From Mobilitalea sp. (lineage in GTDB: Bacteria > Bacillota_A > Clostridia > Lachnospirales > Lachnospiraceae): DNA of 28,610 nucleotides. The stretch is from positions 1 to 28,610 of the forward strand of contig JARKQP010000100.1 of the NCBI GenBank assembly GCA_029974875.1. The letters run 5' to 3'. The notes under the pieces were generated by a model that was not told the origin of the DNA, ran no database searches, and worked only from the letters and a program-made list of their open reading frames with translations. Both the position numbers and the translations under genes were made by a program. Positions 1 through 6,708 of the stretch are shown here, in pieces (positions within the stretch are counted from its first letter, which is position 1; the number at the start of each line of letters is the position of its first letter).

Positions 1-457
1 CGGTCAGCAGGGAGCGGAGAAAGGTAATCCTCTGCCTTGCGCAGGTAGCTTCCTTGTTCGGATAGGTGCCGATAAAAGTTATCATGCCATAGGTTTTGGC
101 ATACCCGTTGATCTGGACATAGCTGTTTCCCGGGGCTTCCAGCTGTTCCTGGGGACATTCGCTGCCTCCATATCCATTTTTATAGGAATCGCAGGCATTG
201 TCCTTTTGCATCATATAACCGATGCTTTTCCCGGAGGCTTTAAGCTCCTTGCCGCATAGTTGGATGGAACCGCTGTCCGGGGTGTGTATGCCTGCAATTA
301 GTGATAAGAGAGCTGATTTTCCACTGCCGCTTTTGCCCACGATGGATATAATCTCTCCCTCCATTACATGAAAAGAAACATCGAGTAATACCGGTGTTTC
401 CTTTCCATTATTATGGCAGGTATAGCTTAGGTGATCTATTTTCAGCAATTCGCTCAT
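1..457 (-). CDS. ABC transporter ATP-binding protein, degenerate, 3' end outside the window
   Basis: An open frame runs leftward from an ATG at 457, preceded by a GGGAGGG ribosome-binding site, and leaves the window at base 1; 152 codons are visible. The N-terminal half is a normal ABC ATPase: strands around residues 5-30, Walker A GKSGSGKS at 41-48 and Q-loop Gln84 in a YMMQKDN context, closest to the nitrate/taurine (NitT/TauT) importer type. The segment after the Q-loop is shortened and unlike the family. At the place of the signature motif (residues 134-143) the sequence reads NKEATCARQR, where the family has LSGGMRQR, so both signature glycines are missing while the flanking YP and RQR remain. 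Walker B and later motifs lie outside. It is read as a cytoplasmic transporter ATPase that may be impaired or divergent; a decaying gene is the alternative. No partner permease is visible. Confidence 0.7.
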   Translation of the reverse strand, partial: MSELLKIDHLSYTCHNNGKETPVLLDVSFHVMEGEIISIVGKSGSGKSALLSLIAGIHTPDSGSIQLCGKELKASGKSIGYMMQKDNACDSYKNGYGGSECPQEQLEAPGNSYVQINGYAKTYGMITFIGTYPNKEATCARQRITFLRSLLT

Positions 458-655
458 ATTAGCCCTCCCATTAATGCCTGGAAATCTCAAAAAGCATCCC
501 GTAAAATCTGCATACAAAGAGCTTCCAGGAGTACTCTGTTTCAATATATTATATGACCGGAAATATCAGAAGTTACATAAATAAGACAAATCCGGTAAAT
601 CTGGGACTGTTCAAATTTAGGCCTCAAATTTATCTTTCTCCATACATTCCTTTGG
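458..655. other. Divergent intergenic region between the ABC gene and the gcv promoter
   Basis: No gene is supported here; the open frames in it lack ribosome-binding sites and family signatures. It contains an inverted repeat CCTGGAA...TTCCAGG (about 479-528) and a TATAAT-like box on the minus strand (plus coordinates 548-553) that could be the -10 of the ABC ATPase gene. No convincing -35 accompanies it. Confidence 0.4.
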
Positions 656-684
656 TTGACTTTCCGGGATCTTGTGAATATAAT
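656..684 (+). promoter_or_regulatory. Sigma-A-type promoter of the glycine riboswitch and gcv operon
   Basis: TTGACT (-35) at 656-661 and TATAAT (-10) at 679-684 are separated by exactly 17 bases, close to the housekeeping consensus. Transcription would begin near 691, just upstream of the first glycine aptamer. Nothing else nearby has comparable spacing. Confidence 0.8.
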
Positions 685-694
685 AGAGGTATAG

Positions 695-915
695 TCGGAT
701 GAAGAATCTGGGAGAGCCCTCACCAGTGTACTGAGCCCTTGATACCCAAGGGACCAGGGCACGCAGTAGAAGGAGGCGCCGAAGGGGAATGCGGAAACTC
801 TCAGGCAAAAGGACCAGATTTGGACGATGCTCTGGAAAGCGATTTGTCACCGAAGAAGCAATTCCTTGGAGCTTTAAGCACTTGGGGAGAATCTTTCAGG
901 TAAACATACAGAGGC
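695..915 (+). promoter_or_regulatory. Tandem glycine riboswitch (gcvT type, two aptamers)
   Basis: Two glycine aptamers lie in series. Aptamer 1 (about 695-826) shows GGGAGAGCC, then GCGCCGAAGGGG, then CTCTCAGGCAAAAGGACC. Aptamer 2 (about 828-915) shows TCTGGAAAGC, then CACCGAAGAAGC, then TTTCAGGTAAACATACAGAGG. These are the conserved blocks of the gcvT RNA element, including the short linker between aptamers. The family binds glycine and usually turns on glycine catabolism; position directly upstream of gcvT agrees. The closing P1 stem of aptamer 2 (CTCTG at about 830 with CAGAG at 909-913) shares bases with the left arm of the terminator that follows, which supports an ON switch by antitermination. 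Exact boundaries are estimated. Confidence 0.95.
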
Positions 916-944
916 GTATTGATTTTTTCAGTACGTCTTTTTTT
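910..944 (+). terminator. Riboswitch-controlled intrinsic terminator (expression platform)
   Basis: AGAGGCGTAT at 910-919 can pair with GTACGTCTTT at 931-940 (ten pairs including G-U), followed by a run of T to 944. The left arm overlaps the 3' strand of the second aptamer's P1 stem, so the glycine-bound fold and the terminator are mutually exclusive. Confidence 0.8.
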
Positions 945-1137
945 GCGTGCAAAAATATGGAAAATGCATATGGATGACCGAAAAGGCGTACTTCTAAATT
1001 ACAACCATGTAAGATGTGTCTGAAAACACATTTTCGGACTCAGCCCGGTGTGCTGTTAGTCTAATTATGAGTGGGACACTACACTGGCAATGGTTAGTGG
1101 AATGAGGGGGTAAAACCTTCTCAAAAGGAGGCTTGGA
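945..1137 (+). other. Long unassigned leader between riboswitch terminator and gcvT
   Basis: About 190 bases of leader RNA separate the riboswitch terminator from gcvT and hold no supported gene. They can fold in competing ways: AAGATGTGT (1011-1019) with ACACATTTT (1026-1034), or CCGAAAA (978-984) with TTTTCGG (1031-1037). Near the start codon CCTT can pair with AAGG inside the gcvT ribosome-binding site (AAGGAGG, 1125-1131). I recognise no known RNA family. Confidence 0.4.
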
Positions 1138-2268
1138 ATGATGGATAAGAAAACACCGCTTTATGATTGTCATGTAAAAGCGGGAGGGAAGCTGGTTTCC
1201 TTTGCGGGATATCTGCTGCCCGTACAGTATGAAACAGGGGTAATTAAGGAGCATATGGCTGTACGTACCGCTGCCGGATTATTTGACGTATCCCATATGG
1301 GAGAGGTTGTGCTTAAGGGAAGGGATGCACTGGAGAATATCCAAAGGCTGGTCACCAATGACTGCAGCCATATGTATGACGGGCAGGTAAAGTACAGCCC
1401 CATGTGCAATGAAAATGGAGGCGTGGTAGATGACCTGCTGGTGTACAGAAAAAAGGAAGATGAATATCTGATTGTTGTCAATGCTTCTAACAGGTCAAAG
1501 GATGTTCAGTGGATGCAGCAGCATCTAAAAGGTGAGGTGGAGCTGCAGGATATTTCTGATGACATAGCCCAGCTGGCCCTCCAGGGACCCGGAGCGAAGG
1601 AAATCCTGTGTAAGCTTTCCGAGGAGGCAAGGCTTCCGGTAAAATATTATACTTTTTCTGAAAATGTTCCTGTGGCCGGGATTTCCTGCCTGGTATCAAG
1701 AACAGGATACACGGGCGAGGATGGATATGAAATATACTGCGGCAGTGGGGAAGGAATTAAGCTATGGAATGCGGTGCTGGAGGCCGGGAATTATACCGGC
1801 AGCCCTGCTGGGACTCCTACGGAGGGGCAGAACCTGGTGATACCCTGCGGACTGGGGGCAAGGGATACCCTCCGCCTGGAAGCAGCCATGCCCTTATATG
1901 GGCATGAAATGGATGATGGGATATCGCCGCTGGAGACTGGGCTTGGCTTTGCCGTTAAGCTGGAGAAGCCGGATTTCATAGGCAGGAGCGGAATTTTATC
2001 CAGGGGAACACCCAAGGTATCAAGAGCTGGGCTCCAGATCACAGGTAGGGGAATTGCCAGGGAGGCTTGCCCGGTATATCTTGGTGATGAGCTCATAGGA
2101 AAGACTACCTCGGGTACACATTGTCCCTTCCTTGGCCAGCCCTTGGCAATGGCGCTGCTATCATCTGAGCATAGTGAGGTTGGTACAAAGGTTGAGGTCG
2201 AGGTACGGGGAAGAAGGATCGCAGCTGAAATCGTACCGCTGCCTTTCTATAAAAGAAATACAAAATAA
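1138..2268 (+). CDS. gcvT: Aminomethyltransferase, glycine cleavage system T protein
   Basis: GcvT takes the aminomethyl group from lipoyl-GcvH and, with tetrahydrofolate, releases ammonia and 5,10-methylene-THF in the cytoplasm. The 376-residue product starts with the family pattern TPLYDCHVKAGGKLVSFAGY, carries the VSHMGE segment near 51-56, the conserved GGVVDDLLVYR with the Asp pair at 98-99, and GLGARDTLRLEA further on, with a C-terminal barrel domain typical of the family. It is slightly longer than the usual 360-370 residues because of about 15 extra residues (roughly 218-235) just before GLGARD. The ATG at 1138 has AAGGAGG six bases upstream; a second in-frame ATG at 1141 is also possible. 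First gene of the riboswitch-controlled operon, 59 bases ahead of gcvH. Confidence 0.96.
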   Translation: MMDKKTPLYDCHVKAGGKLVSFAGYLLPVQYETGVIKEHMAVRTAAGLFDVSHMGEVVLKGRDALENIQRLVTNDCSHMYDGQVKYSPMCNENGGVVDDLLVYRKKEDEYLIVVNASNRSKDVQWMQQHLKGEVELQDISDDIAQLALQGPGAKEILCKLSEEARLPVKYYTFSENVPVAGISCLVSRTGYTGEDGYEIYCGSGEGIKLWNAVLEAGNYTGSPAGTPTEGQNLVIPCGLGARDTLRLEAAMPLYGHEMDDGISPLETGLGFAVKLEKPDFIGRSGILSRGTPKVSRAGLQITGRGIAREACPVYLGDELIGKTTSGTHCPFLGQPLAMALLSSEHSEVGTKVEVEVRGRRIAAEIVPLPFYKRNTK

Positions 2269-2298
2269 GAAAGTTTTTAACTGAAACATCAAATACTA

Positions 2299-2304
2299 TA
2301 TAAT
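2299..2304 (+). promoter_or_regulatory. Possible internal -10 box ahead of gcvH
   Basis: A TATAAT hexamer sits 24 bases upstream of the gcvH start, with only a poor -35 match (TTTAAC, 2276-2281) at 17-base spacing. An internal promoter is possible, but AT-rich sequence is a simpler explanation. Confidence 0.25.
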
Positions 2305-2327
2305 CAAAATCAGGAGGAAATTATAAT

Positions 2328-2690
2328 ATGAAGAAGGAATATTTATACGCCAAATCCCATGAGTGGGTTCAGTTTTTGGATGAGAAGACGGCGAGAATCG
2401 GTATTTCCGATTATGCACAGGGAGAGCTTGGTGACCTGGTATTCATTAATTTGCCGGAGGTAGGCGATGAATTAGTGGCCGGGGAAGAATTTGCCGACGT
2501 GGAATCCGTTAAGGCAGTTTCCAATATATACAGCCCGGTAACCGGTACGGTAAGGGCAATTAATGAGGAATTACTGGATCATCCGGAGCTGGTAAATGCG
2601 GATGCGTCAGAAGCATGGTTTGTAGAGGTCGAGGATATCAAGGATCAGGTGGATTTACTGACAGAAGATCAGTATAAGGCCGAACTGTAG
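2328..2690 (+). CDS. gcvH: Glycine cleavage system H protein (lipoyl carrier)
   Basis: GcvH shuttles the aminomethyl intermediate between the P protein, T protein and Lpd on a swinging lipoyl arm. The 120-residue product is a little shorter than most GcvH (125-130) but has all landmarks: SHEWV at 10-14, GISDYAQGELGDLVFINLPE at 25-44, the lipoylation site ESVKAVS with Lys62, then IYSPVTG and a glutamate-rich end. The ATG at 2328 follows AGGAGG at good distance. It lies between gcvT and gcvPA, 12 bases before the latter. The lipoate ligase encoded four genes downstream is the probable enzyme for modifying Lys62. Confidence 0.97.
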   Translation: MKKEYLYAKSHEWVQFLDEKTARIGISDYAQGELGDLVFINLPEVGDELVAGEEFADVESVKAVSNIYSPVTGTVRAINEELLDHPELVNADASEAWFVEVEDIKDQVDLLTEDQYKAEL

Positions 2691-2702
2691 GGAGGTAGGA
2701 TT

Positions 2703-4034
2703 ATGGGAACCTATATACCAAATACCAGGGAGGAGCAGCAGGAGATGCTAAGAGAAATCGGTGTCCCTGACCTGCAGGAGCTGTTCCGCGCAATCCCAAG
2801 GGAGGTCTATCTGGACGGGCCGTTAAAGCTTCCTTCCGGCCTGCCTGAGATGTCAGTGTATCAGAAAATGTCCGGGATTGCCGGGAAGAATAAAGTGTTC
2901 CACAGCATTTTTAGGGGAGCAGGGGCTTACCGCCACTATATCCCTTCCATTGTAAAGCAGATTACCTCAAAGGAGGAGTTTGTGACGGCCTATACCCCTT
3001 ACCAGGCGGAGATCAGCCAGGGGATCCTGCAGTCCATTTTTGAATATCAGACGATGATCTGTGAATTAACCGGGATGGATGTATCGAATGCTTCTGTCTA
3101 TGACGGTGCAACTGCAGCGGCAGAGGCCGTGATTATGTGTAAGGAAAGAAAGAGAACCAGGGCACTGGTATCGGAAACAGTCCATCCGGAGACAATTGAA
3201 ACAATCCGGACCTATTGCAGCGGAACGGATATGGAGGTAATCCTTGTTCCGGCGAAGGAAGGCCATACGGATATGGAGGCGCTGCAGAAGCTGGTGGATG
3301 GGGGGACGGCCTGTGTTCTCCTCCAACAGCCGAATTATTACGGTATCCTGGAGGATGCGGCTCTTGCCGGAAATCTTGCCCATGAAAAGGATGCAAAATT
3401 TATTATGGGCTGTAACCCCATATCCTTAGGGCTTTTAAAGGCTCCCTCCGAGTATGGTGCCGACGTTGCCGTAGGAGAGGGACAGCCGCTGGGCATTCCC
3501 TTATCTTATGGTGGACCGTATCTGGGCTTTATGGCAGCGACTAAGAAGCTGATGAGGAGCCTTCCGGGACGTATTGTGGGCGAGACGAAGGATACAAGGG
3601 GAGAGAGGGCATTTGTACTGACCCTGCAGGCAAGGGAACAGCATATCCGTAGGGAAAAGGCATCCAGTAATATCTGCTCCAACCAGGCTCTTTGTGCGAT
3701 GACGGCAGCAGTATACCTGGATGCGATGGGTGCAAAGGGATTAAGGCAGGCAGCGGAAAGCTCCATGTCAAAAGCCCATTACCTCGCAGAAAAGCTTTGC
3801 AGGCTTCCGGGCTTTGAGCTGGTTTATCCGGGTGAGTTCTTCCACGAATTCGTGACCACCTGTAAGGGGAATGTGGATAATGTACTAAAAGCTTTAGAGG
3901 ATCGTGGAATTCTTGGCGGATATCCTTTGTCCGGGAAGGACGAAGGCCATCTGCTCTGGTGTGCTACAGAAATGAATACGAAGGAAGAGATAGATACCCT
4001 GGTCAGCATCTTAGAAGAGGTAACAAGAGATTGA
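2703..4034 (+). CDS. gcvPA: Glycine dehydrogenase (decarboxylating) subunit 1
   Basis: N-terminal half of the split P protein, which with GcvPB forms the PLP-dependent glycine decarboxylase that loads the aminomethyl group onto GcvH and releases CO2. The 443 residues match the usual subunit length (about 440-450). Recognisable family segments are YIPNTREEQQEMLREIGV at the N-terminus, GAGAYRHYIPSIV near 75-90, and TPYQAEISQGILQSIFEYQT, followed by the fold-type I aminotransferase-like core. This subunit lacks the PLP lysine, as expected. ATG at 2703 follows GGGAGG. The split PA/PB arrangement is typical of Firmicutes, whereas E. coli has one fused GcvP. Confidence 0.96.
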   Translation: MGTYIPNTREEQQEMLREIGVPDLQELFRAIPREVYLDGPLKLPSGLPEMSVYQKMSGIAGKNKVFHSIFRGAGAYRHYIPSIVKQITSKEEFVTAYTPYQAEISQGILQSIFEYQTMICELTGMDVSNASVYDGATAAAEAVIMCKERKRTRALVSETVHPETIETIRTYCSGTDMEVILVPAKEGHTDMEALQKLVDGGTACVLLQQPNYYGILEDAALAGNLAHEKDAKFIMGCNPISLGLLKAPSEYGADVAVGEGQPLGIPLSYGGPYLGFMAATKKLMRSLPGRIVGETKDTRGERAFVLTLQAREQHIRREKASSNICSNQALCAMTAAVYLDAMGAKGLRQAAESSMSKAHYLAEKLCRLPGFELVYPGEFFHEFVTTCKGNVDNVLKALEDRGILGGYPLSGKDEGHLLWCATEMNTKEEIDTLVSILEEVTRD

Positions 4035-4124
4035 GAGAAAAAGCAAAAATAAATGAAAGGGGGACCGATTCCATGCCGGCTCTTTCTTAGGGCAATGTAT
4101 TATATAAAAGGCATGGAGATGAGC

Positions 4125-5558
4125 ATGAAATTAATCTTTGAAAAAAGTATGGCAGGAAGAGGCTGTGACCTTCTCCCGGAATGCGATGTTCCCGTCGCAG
4201 CCCTAGGGAATAAATTTACCAGAAACAGTGAGCTCCATCTTCCGGAGGTCTCTGAAACAGAGCTTAGCAGGCATTACACCGAGCTGATGAAGAGGACCTT
4301 TGGTGTCAATGACGGCTTTTATCCCTTAGGCTCCTGTACGATGAAATACAATCCGAAGGTGAATGATGAAGTGGCGGGACTTCCTGGCTTTGCGGAAATT
4401 CATCCTTTGCAGCCGGTTGAAACCGCCCAGGGCTGCCTGGAGGTAATGAAACTGGCGGAGGAGTATCTATGCGAGATTACAGGCATGGAGGCCATGGATT
4501 TCCAACCGGCGGCGGGAGCACACGGGGAATTCACCGGATTAAAATTAATTGCGGCATATCATAAAGAACGCAAGGATACTAAAAGGACGAAGATTATTGT
4601 CCCCGATTCAGCACATGGGACGAACCCGGCAAGTGCTGCAATGTCAGGATTTTCAGTAATTAATGTTGCATCCACCAAGGAAGGGTATGTAGACCCGGAA
4701 GAATTAAGGAAGGTAGTTGGGGAGGATACGGCCGGCTTCATGCTGACGAACCCGAATACCGTAGGAATGTTTGATGAGAATATCCTGGAGCTTACAAAGG
4801 TCATCCATGACGCTGGCGGCTTGAATTACTATGACGGTGCCAATCTCAATGCCATCATGGGGCTGGTGCGCCCGGGTGACATGGGCTTTGATGTGGTCCA
4901 TCTGAACCTGCATAAGACCTTTTCAACTCCTCATGGAGGCGGCGGACCCGGAAGCGGACCCGTGGGCTGTAAGGAAAGGTTAATCAAATATTTGCCATCC
5001 CCCAGGATTATTTTAAAGGACGGGCGGTATGAATTTGCAGAGAAGTCTTTAGAAAGCATCGGCCGGGTGAAAGCCTTTTATGGGAACTTCCGGGTAGTTG
5101 TACGTGCATTGGCCTATATCCTTACCTTAGGAGGGGAAGGCTTAAGGAATGCATCAGAAAATGCGGTGTTAAATGCCAACTACATGATGCAGAAGCTGCA
5201 GGGGATTTTTGATATCCCATTTTCAGGGCACTGTATGCATGAATTTGTCATTTCCCTTGAGCAGCTGAAGCAGGAGCAGGGGGTTACCGCCTTGGATTTT
5301 GCAAAGACCCTGCTGGACTATGGCATGCATCCGCCGACAATGTATTTTCCTTTGATTGTCCATGAAGCGTTGATGGTAGAGCCGACAGAGACAGAGACAA
5401 AGGAAAACCTGGAGCTTGCGGTCGAAGTATATAAAGCAGTGCTGGAACAGGCAATGAGGGAGCCGGAGGTGCTCCACCAGTCGCCAACCAAGACGGTAAT
5501 CGGGCGCCCGGATGAGGTTATGGCAGCAAGAAATCCGGTATTACGCTATGAATTTTAG
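4125..5558 (+). CDS. gcvPB: Glycine dehydrogenase (decarboxylating) subunit 2
   Basis: C-terminal half of the split glycine decarboxylase, carrying the PLP site. With the start used here the protein has 477 residues, normal for the family. It shows GVNDGFYPLGSCTMKYNP near the N-terminus, PDSAHGTNPASA in the core, and the cofactor loop HLNLHKTFSTPHGGGGPG, in which Lys264 is the expected Schiff-base residue. I chose ATG 4125 because it yields the usual MKLIFEKS beginning and has GGAG six to seven bases upstream. The frame is open to ATG 4053, and ATGs at 4095, 4113 and 4119 are also in frame, but 4053 has no ribosome-binding site and its extra 24 residues look unlike the family. Fourth gene of the operon. 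Confidence 0.94.
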   Translation: MKLIFEKSMAGRGCDLLPECDVPVAALGNKFTRNSELHLPEVSETELSRHYTELMKRTFGVNDGFYPLGSCTMKYNPKVNDEVAGLPGFAEIHPLQPVETAQGCLEVMKLAEEYLCEITGMEAMDFQPAAGAHGEFTGLKLIAAYHKERKDTKRTKIIVPDSAHGTNPASAAMSGFSVINVASTKEGYVDPEELRKVVGEDTAGFMLTNPNTVGMFDENILELTKVIHDAGGLNYYDGANLNAIMGLVRPGDMGFDVVHLNLHKTFSTPHGGGGPGSGPVGCKERLIKYLPSPRIILKDGRYEFAEKSLESIGRVKAFYGNFRVVVRALAYILTLGGEGLRNASENAVLNANYMMQKLQGIFDIPFSGHCMHEFVISLEQLKQEQGVTALDFAKTLLDYGMHPPTMYFPLIVHEALMVEPTETETKENLELAVEVYKAVLEQAMREPEVLHQSPTKTVIGRPDEVMAARNPVLRYEF

Positions 5559-5592
5559 AATGAGAACTCAGAATGTGAATGGAGAATAGCTG

Positions 5593-6588
5593 TTGATAAA
5601 AAAGATAAAATACGTCATTACGAAAGAGACGAATCCCTACAAGAATCTTGCCCTGGAAGCATATTTACTGAATACGGTAAGGGAGGATGAATGCATCCTC
5701 TACCTGTGGCAGAATGAACGGACCATTGTTATTGGGAAAAATCAAAATCCCTGGAGGGAATGTAAGGTAGCCGAGCTGGAGGAGGATGGCGGAAGCCTGG
5801 TGCGCCGCTTGTCCGGCGGCGGGGCCGTATTCCATGATTTAGGCAATTTGAATTTTACCTTTTTGGCGACAAAGAATAACTATGATGTGGAACGGCAATT
5901 GCAGGTAATCTTGGAGGCTGTAAGGCAAAGAGGGATTCCGGCAGAGAAGACGGGAAGGAACGACATCTCCGTGGAAGGAAAAAAGTTCTCCGGAAATGCT
6001 TTCTTTTCCGATGGGCTCCACTGCTACCACCATGGTACCATTTTAGTGGAGGCGGATATGAAGATGCTGTCCCATTATCTCAATGTATCCAGGGAGAAGC
6101 TGGTATCAAAAGGGGTGGAATCGGTTCGCTCCAGGGTTACTAACCTTACGGAGTACTATCCGGGGCTAAGCATTGATATGGTAAGGGAAGATCTGGTTAA
6201 AGCATTCCAGGCTGTCTATGGCCTCATACCGGAGCAGGTTGAGGTATCAGAATTACCAATCCAGGAGCTGAACAAGCTTGAGGATAAATTCTCCTCTTGG
6301 GTATGGATTTATGGAAAGAAGATAAATTTCAACTACTGTGCCGGCAAAAGGTTCCCCTGGGGCGGGGTTGAGTTTGCTTTTGAGGTGGAGGCAGGGATTA
6401 TTAAGGATTGTATGGTTTTTTCCGATTCACTGGAGACGGAAGTTTTTGAAAAAATAGCAGACAGGTTATGCGGGCTTAAATTTTCTTCCCATGAGATGGT
6501 GGAAGCCTTAAGCCAGATGCCGGCACAGGAAGGCACTGCAGGCATCCTAACGGATGTCATCACCTTCCTCCAGGAAGAGAAGCTGTAG
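5593..6588 (+). CDS. lplA: Lipoate--protein ligase
   Basis: LplA activates free lipoate with ATP and transfers it to a lysine of acceptor proteins, here most likely GcvH. The 331-residue product has the catalytic-domain motif RRLSGGGAVFHD at 71-82, GRNDISVEGKKFSGNAF at 121-137 with the expected catalytic Lys131 preceding FSG, and a C-terminal accessory domain (about 250-331), so it resembles bona fide LplA rather than the shorter octanoyltransferases. Start is a TTG at 5593, eight bases after GGAG; no better in-frame start exists. It sits 34 bases after gcvPB, so it is co-transcribed with its substrate. No lipA or lipB is visible, which fits a scavenging route, though such genes could lie elsewhere. 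Confidence 0.93.
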   Translation: MIKKIKYVITKETNPYKNLALEAYLLNTVREDECILYLWQNERTIVIGKNQNPWRECKVAELEEDGGSLVRRLSGGGAVFHDLGNLNFTFLATKNNYDVERQLQVILEAVRQRGIPAEKTGRNDISVEGKKFSGNAFFSDGLHCYHHGTILVEADMKMLSHYLNVSREKLVSKGVESVRSRVTNLTEYYPGLSIDMVREDLVKAFQAVYGLIPEQVEVSELPIQELNKLEDKFSSWVWIYGKKINFNYCAGKRFPWGGVEFAFEVEAGIIKDCMVFSDSLETEVFEKIADRLCGLKFSSHEMVEALSQMPAQEGTAGILTDVITFLQEEKL

Positions 6589-6594
6589 TTTATG

Positions 6595-6662
6595 ACAAGT
6601 GAAGCAGTTTACTGCTTCACTTGTATATAGAAACGAGTGAAGCGGTTTGTTGCTTCACTTGT
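6595..6662 (+). repeat. Two tandem 30-bp palindromes between lplA and lpd
   Basis: The first palindrome (6595-6624) is a perfect 14-bp inverted repeat starting ACAAGTGAAGCAGT with a two-base centre. The second (6633-6662) has arms ACGAGTGAAGC and GCTTCACTTGT, 11 bp with one G-T pair. They share the GTGAAGC/GCTTCACTTGT arms with a 38-base period, so one looks like a duplicate of the other. Neither is followed by a T-run, so neither is a standard terminator. They could be RNA processing or stabilising hairpins, or operator-like DNA. Confidence 0.8.
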
Positions 6663-6708
6663 TATCTATTATGTTAATTCATTTGGATGAAAGATAAGGG
6701 AGGTTTAC

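Noticed and set aside
789..977. Possible leader peptide frame in the glycine riboswitch
   Set aside because: It runs through conserved aptamer sequence and the terminator and has no ribosome-binding site.
4073..4090. Five-codon frame before gcvPB with AAAGGGGG upstream
   Set aside because: The start has a fair ribosome-binding site but the product MPALS is too short to support; a translational-coupling role is only a guess.
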